Assembly: GCA_023052935.1 (NCBI GenBank)
Contig: CM041292.1
Span: 95,843,237-95,907,236, forward strand
Length of the DNA stretch: 64,000 nt
Origin: Piezodorus guildinii
Lineage: Eukaryota; Arthropoda; Insecta; Hemiptera; Pentatomidae
Direction of reading: 5' to 3'
The position numbers and the translations under genes are program-made. Below the pieces are notes generated by a model that had not been told where the DNA came from, did no database searches, and was given only the letters and a program-made list of their open reading frames with translations. Below are positions 31,738-43,215 of the stretch, piece after piece (positions within the stretch are counted from its first letter, which is position 1; each line of letters opens with the position of its first letter).

Positions 31738-32145
31738 AACCAAATCCCATTTTTCAGACCTCTATACACCTTCCCATAGAACCGACAGATATGAACGTTT
31801 CTTCTAAGAAAGTTTTTTCCTTCTCTCCACTGTTTTCTGGAACATTCGCTATGTTCCTTCCTAATCTTCTTTTGAATCTCCCTATTTTAACACTTCTTCC
31901 TTCCGAACAAGATGTTAATTGATTTGAATATACCAATTAATGTGAGATTAAAATGTCTACACTTCTTAACACCAGTAATTTTTTTTTTTCATATTATCAT
32001 ATAGGATACTATTTTATTTTCATCATTTGAAGATAATATTATATATTTATTGTAATTATTATTATTTTTTTTTAAAATGTTCTTTGATCATATTTTTATT
32101 TTACATTTATGTTATTCCTATAGAACCTTATCTCAGAATAAAGTT
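31738..32145 (+). mobile_element. CR1-like LINE C-terminus and 3' end, decayed
   Basis: The + strand reads SDLYTPSHRTDRYERF near 31757, matching SDLYVPSHRT in sister copies. Near 32124 it reads CTTATCTCAGAATAAAG, a decayed version of the shared 3' terminal motif. Confidence 0.65.
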
Positions 32146-32230
32146 GTTTTGTTACATTTTCGAAATATTGTGCAGTAATCCTAGTTTGCAACATATAAAG
32201 TTGAGTTTAGGGTTGGACATGGCTCAGTAA

Positions 32231-32272
32231 TGCCCTGATGATGGCTCACAAGCTTGAGCCGAAACGTTGGCA
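32231..32272 (+). ncRNA. Type I hammerhead ribozyme motif, copy 1
   Basis: TGCC (helix I 5' strand), CTGATGA core at 32235-32241, helix II GGCTCA/TGAGCC around a CAAGCT loop, GAAAC at 32261-32265, then GTT and GGCA (helix I 3' strand). Helix III would be only A-U and C-G; the palindromic AACGTT suggests cleavage as a dimer. The expected cut is after GTT, between 32268 and 32269. Confidence 0.8.
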
Positions 32273-32412
32273 AAATTAAAAAACCTTTTTAAAAATAACT
32301 GATTCCTGACTATTCCACCTATAATAGTTTCTACAGTCGACTATACACCCTCAATATAATTCACTCTACTTGGGACCTCAACTTGAGTTTATGCTTGGAC
32401 ATGGCTCAGTAA

Positions 32413-32454
32413 TGCCCTGATGATGGCTCACAAGCTTGAGCCGAAACGTTGGCA
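32413..32454 (+). ncRNA. Type I hammerhead ribozyme motif, copy 2
   Basis: Identical over the ribozyme to copy 1, shifted by 182 bp: core at 32417-32423, GAAAC at 32443-32447, expected cut between 32450 and 32451. Cutting at both sites would release a 182-nt RNA (32269-32450) with ends suitable for circularisation. Confidence 0.8.
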
Positions 32455-32639
32455 AAATTAAAAACCTTTTTAAAAATGACTGATTCCTGACTATTCCACC
32501 TATAATAAAGTTGAAACGTTGTATCTTTGATGTTGATATTGATGGTTTCTTCTACTTCTCGTAGTAACTAGTAAAATTTCCGTATTTTCCCCCTCGAGTT
32601 TTGTGTGAAGAAGCATGAGATGTAGAGAAAAATTATTTT

Positions 32640-33575
32640 ATAAAGATTTTTTTGGTAGGGTGTTGCCTTTCCTTTAATCTTGCATTAGAAAAGGTGGTTA
32701 GAGAGGCTAGCATAAAGAGGACTGGGCACTATCCTTAATTGAGCTGACCAGATACTGGTCAATGCAGATGACATTGACATCGTGGGACCGTCCTTTCAGG
32801 CCACCAAGGATGCATTTACGACCCTAGAGGCCTCAGCAAGAAGACTTGGCCAACAAATTAATGAAGAAAAGACCAAATTTAAGGTTTCAGGCCAGAGGGT
32901 CGGGCTATCATGGTCTACTTATCTCCAGAAGGAATGGATTATTGTCGGATCCAACCTCTTTGAAAAGTTTTATGAATTCGTTATCTCGGCTCTCAGAAAA
33001 ACTTAGATAACGACATGGCAGCCTAGATTAAAAGAAGAATGAAGCTTCTTCTGATTTGGATGCCTTTTTTTTAGAAGCTACTATCTCACAAAGATAACAT
33101 GAATAAGTTATAAAAAGTATTGCTCTATGGCTCTAAGACTTGGATCATCTCAAAGTTGGACGAGCAACGACTATTAGTTTTTGAAAGAAAGTTTCTGCCG
33201 CGAATGTACAGTCTATCGGAGGTAGGTGAGGTATAGAAGCGAAGACCCAATTGGAGCTCTATACGCTATATGCACAGCCAGGCATTATGAGAAATTTCCG
33301 CATGCAGAGGCTAAGGTGGGCTTTGCACATCGCCAGAACGTTACAACCGAGTGTTCCCAAGAGACTGGTGTCTGAAGTCTTATGGCCCTAGAGGCTTCCA
33401 ATACCTAAACTACGGTGAAGAGAAATAGACGAGTGATTACAGATTTCTTTTTGGAGTAAGGAATTGGACTGCGACTGCCCAGGATAGAGAGAGATGGAGA
33501 AGACTTCTGGAGGAGGCACTGACTCATTGATTGGGTTGTTGTGACACTGATGATGATGATGCTAATTAAAATGCT
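32640..33575 (+). mobile_element. RTE-like LINE, 5'-truncated
   Basis: The frame at 32782-33006 follows a catalytic box just upstream (about 32762, reading NADDIDIVG) and encodes ASARRLGQQINEEKTKF. Then, after breaks: LYGSKTWIISKLDEQRL (33120), FERKFLPRMYSL (33180), MQRLRWALHIARTLQPS (33300). The 3' end is a TGATGATGATGATG tail at 33551. The order matches the insect LINE group with the YADDIDI box. Inactive. Confidence 0.75.
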
Positions 33576-34524
33576 TGCAATTAACATAATTTTGGGTATT
33601 TTCACGAAGAACTTTTAAAACTGAAGTTTTATATACTTCTCCTCCTCTTCCCTACAAACTCGAAACGGAAATTATAGACATTGTTACCAGTTTTTAGGGG
33701 ATGTGATAAACAATTTATAACAGGTTTAAACTTTATTTTTACTTTTTCAAACTTAAGGTTACTGTAAATAAATGTTTTGAAAATGTAACATTTTTTTCGT
33801 GTGAAAAGGGGGTGCCAGCAGCCAGATGCGGCGAGGTAAGTGAAACGTGAATATAAACTTATAACCCTTAATCTGATAATAATAACTCAGTAAAATAAGG
33901 TTATATTTACACAGGAAGTTATTTGTTAGAAGGGTAGAGGATAGAAAGGTGTATCCATACAGAGCACTATATATTGTATATATAGAGGCAAACAAGCGGA
34001 GAAAACTGATGACGTAAGTGGTCCTTTGGTGTTGTTATGCTGTGATTGGTCGGGGTAGTAGGTCAGTGCGCTGTTGTGATGTTTGGATTGAGTTTTTCTG
34101 TGTTATTTAATTGTTTTGTGGTGTTCTTATACAGTAATAAACTTAAATATGTGTGGAAAATTTGTGCCGTTGCGATTTGTAAAAGGGACAATAAATTATA
34201 ATTAAGAACATTTCACTGTAGCTATTAAAATTGTCATTGTTGAAATGTTGTAAATGTTTATGTATGATTAAGCATGATAGTAAAAACTATGCACTTATCG
34301 AATATTTAATACAGAACTATAAAAAAAGTAGATAAACAAATAAAAATGGTGGTATGTGGTTAATTAAAAAACTCTCTAAAATATGTATACTCTTATCTTT
34401 ATCTTTTTGTTTTATTTATATATTTTAGAGTATACTTTTTGAATAAATATGTGCATGATTTGTATAAATACCCAATTAAATGTACACATCAAATATATTC
34501 CAATAATCACAGCTTGAACAGTGA
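33576..34524. other. No gene recognised
   Basis: Single-copy-looking AT-rich DNA. 34000-34100 is somewhat less AT-rich. No open frame or repeat is supported. Confidence 0.35.
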
Positions 34525-34600
34525 AATGAAATGAAATTTATTTTGAGATTTTTCTTGCTTACACAAATTTTTGCTCTTGTGACCAAATCAGAAGTGAAAT
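34525..34600 (-). mobile_element. LINE 3' tail, CR1-like
   Basis: GTGAAATGAAATGAAATTTATTTTGAGA on + is a pentamer-tailed LINE end in reverse, like AATAGAATAG...CTTTATTCTGGGACA at 23105. No coding part is recognised. Confidence 0.5.
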
Positions 34601-35269
34601 GCTGTATTATATAGTAATTATTATTATTATATTTAACTTTTATTTTTTTCTAATTATTGAAAGTAGTTCAGGAAAAAACTAAGCATTGCAAAGAAATGAT
34701 TTCTTGTACATTTACAAAAAAATAGTAATACAATTAGAACTATTGTATATCTGTCCTTGATTGCGTACTCCATTGGCATCAAACATACTCTTAACACGTC
34801 CACTGCTCCGAACCATTCTTTGATCATCCTAAATTTAATTGAAAACTTTCGCATTGAATATGCATAAGTGATAAAATGAGATAGGAGCTGTGTGAGGAAG
34901 GCTATACTTGTGTAATTGAATTATATGTTCCTGTATTCAATTCATTAGGACAAGTTCAATAACATACCTAACTACCTGAGTTAGTTAGCTGGGATTGATA
35001 AACGCCTACTACCAGTAACTAACTTAGCAAGTTTCACAGTCAGTAGGACCTCATCAAAGGTAGGCTGTCCATGATAATAGTTTGTCAAACAGTATATGTA
35101 GTTTGTCATTCCCTCAGCTGATTTCGTGTCTGTACTGTATATGAATGATTTCATATTATATTAGAATTGATTTATTTAAAAAAAATATTTAAACAATTTT
35201 TAGTTTAAAATGTTATCATAATTCGGATGGCGTGACTGGCCGTGTAGTCAATTGACTATTCGATGTTAT
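34601..35269. other. No gene recognised
   Basis: AT-rich sequence; a 66-codon - strand frame has no support. Confidence 0.3.
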
Positions 35270-35430
35270 TATTTAGTGCGACTTCGATTATCGTTGTGCT
35301 AATTTTGCCAACTTTTATGACTTGCCACCATTTGGCTAACTAGCCTTACATACCTAGAAGAGAGGTGAATCCCCTTTTAATTATATGCTTGAAAAAATCC
35401 TATCCGGGTACCATAACATGGCGTGTTTCC
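35270..35430 (-). mobile_element. SINE family 1, old copy
   Basis: Reverse-strand relative of 8574-8844: GACTTGCCACCATTTGGCTAAC and GAGGTGAATCCCC correspond to the GTCAGCCAAAGGGTGGCCACTC body. The tRNA-like head is lost or unrecognisable. Confidence 0.5.
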
Positions 35431-36515
35431 TAACCACAACTCGGCCTTTCCTTATAAATAAAAATGTTATGATAAACAATTGTCTTCCATTTTTTTAAAA
35501 ATGTCCGGAGTAATCCAATAAATTTTTAATTTATCTTAGCTAATATTATCCTGATTAAAATCATAATTTTCTATCCATATTTTTAAAAATTTAGCTTTCT
35601 TATTATCTTTCAAAAATTTAGACTCGTTTATTATCAGGACGCATACAACAAAGTACAGTACAAAATTCAATCCCCCATAACTATCTTTGTTGAAAGACAT
35701 ATTTCGAAAGACGTCCAGTTTCTTCCAATTACCCAGAAAATTTTTTAGAAACAGAAAGGACACGCTATTTTATTGATTATCTTAATTTTAATAGGAACAT
35801 AGAGTTTATAGTAGTGTCTTAAGTTCTCGGATTTGAATAACCTGCCCCGTTTTAGAGAATATGTCAATTCTGGCATGAAGGTAAAGGTAATAGGAATTCT
35901 TAACAATGCATAAAACGTTTAAATTTAAATACCAATCGAAAGTGAGTTATTCCTTATTATTTTCCATTTATGTAAAAAATGATATTTAAAATTCCTCATT
36001 TGCTCTAACCTTGTGTTTTTAAGCCTTACTGCTCGGCCCCAGTGCTTGCTTTTTCTTTCTATCCTCATGATCTTAGTTATCGCCTGTATTTTTTCATTTT
36101 TATCATTTCCAATTGTTTTTGCAGAAAGCGTAAATTGAACTGGAGGTTTCTACAATTGCTTGCAAAAACAATTATACCGTCAGGAAATGCGAAGATATTA
36201 CGTTTGGTTGCCCTAATGTTTCTATAGACTAGGTAGTTAGGTCCTATCTCTGTCCAGGACCGTGTCCAGAGTTAAAATAAAAAGTGAAGGACTTAGGCTG
36301 TTTTATTATTCTTGCAAGTTCAGGTCTTGATATGGTTGATTTACAATGCTTGTTAGTCTTGTCCATTATTATAATTAATTTATTATTTTTTATAGAATAC
36401 TGCCTTGCCTATCCATTTTAGTTTTAAATATGGTAAGGCAAAACTGACAGTGATACATAAATATAATACATCCTTCTACTATTACTTGAATAACGTCATC
36501 AAGGAAACGTATCTG
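35431..36515. other. No gene recognised
   Basis: AT-rich, with short unsupported frames at 35536 (-) and 36042 (+). Confidence 0.3.
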
Positions 36516-36539
36516 CCTCCCAATATAATATATATATAT

Positions 36540-36588
<49 letters not shown>

Positions 36589-36592
36589 TTTT
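36516..36592. repeat. (AT)n microsatellite and T-run
   Basis: AT repeats at 36523-36579 followed by a T-run of about 13. Confidence 0.9.
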
Positions 36593-37270
36593 AAGGCGAT
36601 AACCACTAGGATCTTGCTCGCCTCTCCACGGTTTGACACAGGTAAGATGATTATGTTGTCGGCCGAATATATACGAGTTTATTGTTTTCAAGGGCCGCAC
36701 ACTCCAGCAACCTGAAATGTTTGAACGAATCGAAGCGACAAGGTTGGGGAAGCTCACACCTTGAAGTTCAAGAACCTCGGAAACCGCATTACGAGTCGAC
36801 GAATCAGCCCGATCGTCCTCCATGATCCTACAATGTCCCGGAAATCAGAAGAAAACAATATTGACCAGGAGGAAAAAGGATGTAAGAGAGGTCTGAATTC
36901 ATTGGATATGGTTGTTGGAGGAATACATGTTGCGGAGAGCGGTGCATATGATGACTTGAGAGGCATATTGCTGGGGGAGAAGGAGGGAATTACTTCGGAC
37001 GTATAGCTACTGGAGATAGAAGGGAGGGCGAAGATGATATGTTGGGCCTCAATGGCAACAGCAGTCCCTAGCTTTGGATAAGTTTTGAAAATTCTTCCTG
37101 ATACACTTTAGGTAGAGTCGTGTGTTCAGAAATTCTTGTAAGGGCAAATTGATAATGTATTGAAGGAACGGTCCAGAGCGGTACTGGAGACGGTGTGATA
37201 GGGTACAGCTGTTCTAAACCCACGTGGAAATGCTGAATCGCATCGTGGACCCAAATATTTACCAAAAGGG
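36593..37270 (-). pseudogene. Possible LINE ORF2 remnant
   Basis: Three overlapping - strand frames (36482-36823, 36754-36966, 37068-37265) give continuous, frameshifted protein-like sequence. NIWVHDAIQHFH and HYQFALTRISEHTTLPK resemble the stretch before RNase H in I- or R1-type LINEs. No catalytic motif is clear. Alternatively this is a host pseudogene. Confidence 0.35.
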
Positions 37271-38543
37271 ACCCATTCTATGCATATCAGTGATATAACT
37301 GTTCAAACCCAAATCATAATCAGACTAGTTGCATTATATTAAACATTATTTTATTAAAAACTTCTAACATATTCAAATTATACAAAGGTTACGAAAATGT
37401 TAAAGTGTAGACAGAGGTTGAAGCTGCCTATGGATTTAATAAATGGAAGAGGAGAAGCCTGATGACCGCCCCCGGCTTTCTATTGTTGCCATGACTGATT
37501 GTGATCTCTTCTTTATGACGCTTTGTCCATATTTATAGTCATTTCTTCCTTTCCTAAATATTTCTAGGGAGACTCTTGGTTATTTCGTATCGAGTGATAA
37601 CAATGTCATTGAAACATCATAAAATGATAAAGACCATTTTCGTAAAAGGTAATAATTTATTCATGTTGGGTTTTACAAATCTCTTTTTCAGTAAATATTT
37701 GGTAACATGGCAGTGGCAGTAGCTAAAATAAAGTCGTAGGATTTATTTAACGAAATTTGGAGAAACATCATTCCGACTTTGGCGAAGGAAATCCAATTAC
37801 TTTTATGAGTATATGTTCAGTACCTTCAGTACTTTACGTCAGATACGTCCCCCCTCTCCCCTCTAGGGTCAAGCAAAGTATCAATTTTTCCGTGACCATG
37901 TGAAATACCATATCAAACCTTAACACCACTGCTTAATTTATAGTCCTCTAAAATTAAAATCCTTAATCTACTCACAGCAAAGAACGTCTCTTTCTTGTCC
38001 GTTCTACCACCCCTGGAATTATTCCCTGTTGGCAATGAGGCAATGAGTATTAACGTTGAAACAAATCTGGTAATTTGAATGTATTTGGTGGATCTGAAAT
38101 GGCTGGCTTGTACCCTTTGAATATACATCTAGTTCACTCAAGCCACACTTTTCTCATCTGTGCTCTTTTACTTTTTTAGTCTATAGTTCTTTTTCTAAAG
38201 GGTGGACATGGCCCTTAGAAGACTGAGGAGATGACGAGAGCCGTAAAAGGCAACCGAGGCTTTGTCCCAGCTAACTCTATTGGCTGACCACATTGTCTTC
38301 TGTCCCTTCCCTTTGTCACCCTCCTCCTTCTTCAACCGAAATTGAGTATTTCTCTTCACACCCTCCATTCTTTGAATCCTTATTATATTTTAGATTTTAT
38401 CATATAAAAAGAATTTTATATATCCATTAATAAAACAGTGCTATAAAAACATTATATGCCATAAGAGAAGATTAGTTTCAAAACCTGCACAACTAAAAGC
38501 CTCGTATTAGAGCAAGAATAGGAAAAAATTACTATCTACAGAA

Positions 38544-38547
<4 letters not shown>
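37271..38547. other. No gene recognised
   Basis: No frame or repeat is supported. A moderately GC-rich patch at 38200-38340 has no match. Confidence 0.3.
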
Positions 38548-38588
<41 letters not shown>

Positions 38589-38757
38589 TGAGACATATTA
38601 CAATTTGTTTCTATATGAACATTAGTAATAGTGATATAAGATCCTATTCACACAATATATACAGTATACAATGATAAAGTCAAATAAATAAAATATAATA
38701 TATGTACAAAATAAGAAAACAAAAAACAACCTATAACTGAGATAAATACAAAATAAA

Positions 38758-38805
<48 letters not shown>

Positions 38806-39010
38806 TAATAAATATAAAAACAAAACAAATCAAAACATTAACCTATAATTGTGATAAACAAAAGTTTGCAAATAAACAAACATCATTCAAACAAACATAA
38901 CTATATACAAAATATACAAGTGCTATAGGGACCCCAGACTGGGTTTTCCCTCCACTTGTGGAGGAAAAAGCGGAATCCAAGAGATCCTAGACTCCCGCTC
39001 CACAGAATCT
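38548..39010 (-). mobile_element. LINE 3' region with poly(A) tail (Jockey-type)
   Basis: A T-run of about 39 bp (38548-38586) is the tail of a - strand retroposon. The following 3' UTR shares ATATACAGTATACAATGATAAAGTCAAAT and GGGACCCC-GACTGG-TTTCCCTCCACTT with 39590-39810. It contains the AT microsatellite at 38758-38797. Confidence 0.7.
38758..38797. repeat. (AT)n microsatellite
   Basis: About 40 bp of AT inside a LINE 3' UTR. Confidence 0.9.
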
Positions 39011-39585
39011 AAAATTTAAACTTTATTGAACATAGTTCGGTTTTAGATGTTACCGATTTTGATGAATATTTATTAATTATTATAAAAAGAAACGATTTAA
39101 AAAGTGAAAAAAAATAAATCAGTGTTGCTCAGATATATTGGCTTCCTGAGCTGATAAATCTTATCAGTCAGTGGCAGATTCAAAATTTTTTACACTTTTA
39201 CTAACAACCAAAAAAACTAAATGAATAACATAAATATATGGAAATACGCACCGTTAATACGAATATGATTGGGGAATAATTAATATATAAATATCTATAT
39301 CATGTAGAAATAATAGTAATATAAATTGGTTGATAAAATATCAGAATGAAATCGTTACCTAATTAACAATTATAGGTAATAGAATATATTAGAATAGAAT
39401 TCCTATTCTATATCTAAAATCTAGCCTACTCAGTAATCATTTACTGACTACTTATCAACTTAAGTTAACAGTGTCTTCCGGATTATGGATAGCTAAGAGT
39501 GGATACTGAGATTTGGCCTTATTTATAATAGCGTTCATACCTCATATAGTACAATTTGTTCATCATCGCATTCAAAATATGAGAC
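39011..39585. other. No gene recognised
   Basis: AT-rich sequence without a supportable frame. Confidence 0.3.
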
Positions 39586-39589
39586 CGAA

Positions 39590-40200
39590 TTCATACAATA
39601 TATACAGAAAACAATTATAAAGTCAAATTACATACCAATAGAAAAAATAAAATAAAATAATCATAAATATACAAAAAAAAACAACAACAACCTATAACTG
39701 AAATAAAAACAAAGTTGACAAAAAAATGAACATCATACACAATCATAATTAGATACAATATTTACAATCACCTACAGGGACCCCGAACTGGACTCTTCCC
39801 TCCACTTTTGAAGGAAAAAGCAGAATTCAAGATATTCCTGCGCTTCTCAGCCGCGTCATTGGCGTGAGACTCTGGTGAATGACGGTGGGACAGGTTTAGA
39901 ATAGGTTAGGGATACATGTAGGATCCATGGACTATGGTCAGAGGATATTTCACCAAGGCGAGTTGCGGGCAAGTTTAGAGAGCCTAATTCGCTGTTAATT
40001 AAAGTAGTAGAGGATGTCAGGATTATAGTTAGAATCATTTGGCCACTAGGTTGGGAAATCGGGAGGCGGGAGATTAAAGCGTCAGGAGTTGAGTGCAGAG
40101 TGCAATACCCGTCTACGAGAATTTGTGATTCTGTAACCCGATTGTTGGTGCTTGGCGTTTAAGTCTGCACTCAAAGTTAAGATATTCCAAAAGGAGTTAT
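39590..40200 (-). mobile_element. LINE copy with 3' UTR joined to endonuclease, RT missing
   Basis: 39590-39850 matches the 3' UTR at 38640-39010. Immediately beyond, the - strand encodes LVDGYCTLHSTPDALI, then MILTIILTSSTT, then LGEISSDHSPWILHV. SSDHSP is the conserved SDH-P active-site block at the end of the apurinic endonuclease domain. The whole reverse transcriptase that should lie between is absent. Confidence 0.65.
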
Positions 40201-40428
40201 GGAAGGATATAAATTGGGTAGAGAAAATGGAATGTTTACGCATTACGCTGATGTGTCCTTAGATCCTTATAGATATAGAATCCTTTATAGTTGGATGGTC
40301 CTTAAGGCAAGGAGCAAATACAGCGAGTGTAAACTTTGGGTTTGTATATTCCACAGATCCGTGCTCTTTACCGCATTGTGGTGATGATAGGAAGTTTTTG
40401 TTGGTTGGTTGGTTTTTAAAATTTTAAT

Positions 40429-40456
40429 GGCACAAAACATCGCGGTCATCAGTGCC
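40429..40456 (-). other. 3'-terminal hairpin of the I-type LINE
   Basis: GGCAC at one end and GTGCC at the other enclose CTGATGACCGCGATGTTTT (element sense). Similar ends recur on many arthropod LINEs and may be the RT recognition site. Despite the CTGATGA word there is no GAAA box, so it is not a hammerhead. Confidence 0.5.
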
Positions 40457-40576
40457 AGATATATTCATTTTATAGAAGATTAAGTTAAGATAAATAGTAT
40501 AAGTTAAAATATTAAAAGAGATATTTATTAAAATATATAATAATATATGTATAATTCTACTTGAGATAAACGAATG

Positions 40577-40774
40577 TTAGATAATATTCAAGAGAAAAGA
40601 ATAAATAAAAAAATAAAAATAAAAAAAATAAAATAAAAAATAATAATAATAAATAAAGATAAAAACAAGTAGATAAAATAGATAATAATAAAAATAAATA
40701 AGTAATAGTAATACATTAATATTTAATTGAAAAATAAATATAATAATTAGAGAAGTAATTACAAAAATAAGTAA

Positions 40775-40825
<51 letters not shown>

Positions 40826-40850
40826 ATTTAAGTCCAAAGAAAACAAGAGT
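40577..40850. repeat. AT-rich low complexity and (AT)n in the LINE 3' UTR
   Basis: AAATA/AATAAT-type low complexity with an (AT)n run at 40779-40821. The 89-codon Ile/Tyr/Phe frame here is an artefact of composition. Confidence 0.85.
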
Positions 40851-40853
40851 AGT

Positions 40854-42143
40854 TCAAATAAGCTTGTAAAAATCCATTTGAGTGAGGAGACACATTAATT
40901 CATCAATCCTTTTTCCATTGTTTCCCAAAGCATCTGCGACGTTGCTTGGTATTCTATTTTTGTTCAGCTGCCTGATGTAGAAGAAACATTCTTCAAAAAT
41001 ATGAGCTATGGTCAAGGTTTCCCTACAATGCTTGCATCTTGGGGACAATTCTTTTGATATTATGTGCCCATGCGTTAGCCGTGTGTGTCCGATTCTCAGG
41101 CGGGCCAGAACCACCTCTTCTCTACGGTCGGTGCGACTTGAGGTTTTCCATGGTTTTACCTCTTTCTTAATCGCTTTGAGCTTACTTGGATAGATGTTCC
41201 AAGTTTCTTCCCATTTCTTCAATACATTTTCCATTAGTGGACGTGCTAGCTCGGATGGTGTCAGTAGTGTCCTACCACGACCTGGGAGTGTAAGGGCTTC
41301 TTTGGCAGCCTTATCTGCCATTTCGTTTACTATTATCCCCATATGGCCTGGTATCCACACATAATGGATTCTTTTTCCTTCTTCAGCGAATAATTTGGTT
41401 AATTCTAGGATTCTTAAAATTCCTGGATGGTTGGAATACATATTCTCTAGTGCTTTTAGAGCGCTTAATGAGTCAGAGGCTATGGTTATATTCTCTATAG
41501 GGAGTGTTCTGGAATAATCTAGAGCCATTGCGATCGCATTCACTTCAGCTGTGTAGACGGAGCAAAACTGATGTAGCTTCGTCTTGTAGGTGCAATCTGA
41601 TGTGACAAAAGCTGAGCCAGTGGCTGAGTCCGACTTTGAACCATCTGTGAAAATTAATTTGTGGGTAGGCAATGTGCTGATGATCTTCTCAAAACGGTCT
41701 TTGAAATTTATTGATTTGGAATTTTCTTTAGTATATTTTGCCAATTGAAGATATAAATAAGGTTTTTGGAATGTCCATGGTGGTGTCTTGTTTTTTACTG
41801 CATTTATATTTATTAATTTTAACTTGTTAACTACGGATGATATTCTTTCTGCTAGTGGTAAGGTTGGGTTAGCTTTTAGTTGAAATCTCGCTGAGTATTT
41901 AGGTTTGAAGATGTATCCGTGAACAGGATGGGTAGATTGTGTGAATAATTTGGTGATGTAGTTGATGGCCAGTTTATCACGTCTGTAAGATAATGGTGGT
42001 AAGCCAGATTCTGCGCAAAGACTTAGTGAAGGACTTGTCCTGAAAGCTCTTATGGCAATGCGTATGCCTGCATGGTGTACTACATCGAGTTTAGCCAGTT
42101 TGTCCCTTTTTGCAGAACCAAAGACAAAACACCTATACTCCAT
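40854..42143 (-). pseudogene. I-type LINE ORF2: RT tail, RNase H, CCHC
   Basis: 429 codons without interruption. Residues 1-130 are the RT C-terminus (KLDVVHHAGIRIAIRAFRTS, LSYRRDKLAINY). Residues 165-290 are RNase H: FTDGSKSDSATG with the first Asp, TAEVNAIAMAL with Glu, ASDSLSALKAL with the second Asp and NEMADKAAKEAL with the last Asp. RNase H would remove the RNA strand during target-primed reverse transcription. Residues 345-395 give VLARLRIGHTRLTHGH and a CKHCRE...H..EC zinc motif. It is the best-preserved long frame of the window, but it lacks the upstream RT, so it is a fragment. Confidence 0.85.
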
Positions 42144-42318
42144 CTTTGAACTTATTATTGATAGGTATACTTTGAGTAAAGTAGTGCGATCTGCACCCCA
42201 ACTTGTTCCAGTTAAGATTTTCAGTATATTAAGTTTTTTTGTACATTTTTCTTTTAAAGATTTTATGTGATTCTCCCACGTTAGGCGTCTATCAAATTCT
42301 AACCCTAAGAATCTACAA

Positions 42319-42654
42319 CTATTTACGTATGGGTGAAGGAACGTTGTTGAGAAAGAGATCTGGTAGGTCCGGGTAATGTCTTCTTCTACTGAAATATAAG
42401 CATTTTGTTTTCTCTGCTGAGAACTTTAATCCTGACTTTTGTGACCAATCACTAACTCGATTAAGTGACGCTAGTAGCTTCTCTTTTATAGACTGCAAAT
42501 CTTTGGAGCGACAAAAGATTGCCAGATCGTCAACAAACAGCATTGGTTTGACTCCCCGTGGTAAATTGGTTGCTAGGTCACTGATTGCGAGGGTGAAAAG
42601 GGTTGTACTAAGAACGCAACCTTGTGGGACTCCATTTCTTTGTTCATGGGACAT
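42319..42654 (-). pseudogene. I-type LINE RT, catalytic region
   Basis: RNGVPQGCVLSTTLFTLAI, then the catalytic box FVDDLAIF, then SGLKFSAEKTKCLYF. Both aspartates are present. A frame break separates it from the 42143-40854 frame. The Jockey insertion truncates its 5' side. Confidence 0.85.
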
Positions 42655-42687
42655 GGACGATGTATTTCCAATTCAAACTTTGAAATA

Positions 42688-43207
42688 CACTTACTAGACA
42701 AACGTTCAAAACTTCCAATTCACTACAAAAAGCTCATTTATATCACTGTCATCAGACCAATCTGGACATATGGAATCGAGCTTTGGGGCTCTACTAAGCC
42801 ATCTAATTCCTCCCGCATCCAATCCTTACAATCCAAAATCCTTCGCAAAATCCTAAATGCTCCTTATTTCGTCACAAATAAAATCATCCATAACGACCTT
42901 AATATCCCATTTGTGGCAGACCTTTCACGAACCAGATATACCACTTTTAATTCCAAACTCCCAACTCATATAAACCCTCTTGTCCGCAACCTATCAACCT
43001 CGCATATTCCTGACAACCCTCCGAGGCGATTGAAAAGAAGATGGCCTCGGGATCTACTTACTTAAATAAACATCGAAGTACTACCGCTGGGTAGTTTCTT
43101 CACAAGCCTTATACGCCTTTTATTATAATTCATCACTTTTACTTATTGTATTTATGTAATATACAGTTGTAAAATTCAATAAAATATAATTTAAAAAAAA
43201 AAAAAAA
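42688..43207 (+). mobile_element. Jockey LINE (subfamily A) nested in the I-type RT
   Basis: A 520-bp 5'-truncated copy on the opposite strand to its host. It ends in poly(A) and is flanked by AAACTTTGAAATA at 42675-42687 and 43208-43220 (13 bp, exact). Its coding part spans about 42691-43065: LPIHYKKLIYITVIRPIWTY, SRIQSLQSKILRKILNAPYF, ending RRLKRRWPRDLLT. The 3' UTR is about 140 bp. A clean frame and an exact duplication suggest a fairly young insertion. Confidence 0.9.
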
Positions 43208-43215
43208 AAACTTTG

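Larger units (their letters stand above)
32195..32514 (+). mobile_element. Retrozyme-like / Penelope-type insertion: hammerhead ribozyme dimer
   Basis: About 1.7 tandem copies of a 182-bp unit (32199-32380, then 32381-32504). Each contains a type I hammerhead core. The outer flanks carry the same ATAAAGTTGA at 32195-32204 and 32505-32514; the last four bases also belong to the unit start, so 6 to 10 bp is a true target duplication. No reverse transcriptase or GIY-YIG frame is visible next to it. Tandem 170-400 bp hammerhead units are known from metazoan retrozymes, and hammerheads also occur in the terminal repeats of Penelope-like elements. Either origin fits. Confidence 0.75.

Noticed and set aside
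32027..32230. 67-codon frame overlapping the ribozyme block
   Set aside because: AT-rich translation of LINE tail and ribozyme flank; not protein-like.
40429..40456. CTGATGA in the I-type LINE tail as a hammerhead
   Set aside because: No GAAA box follows; only the terminal GGCAC/GTGCC stem is present.
40577..40846. 89-codon Tyr/Phe/Ile frame
   Set aside because: Low-complexity AT-rich DNA in a LINE 3' UTR.
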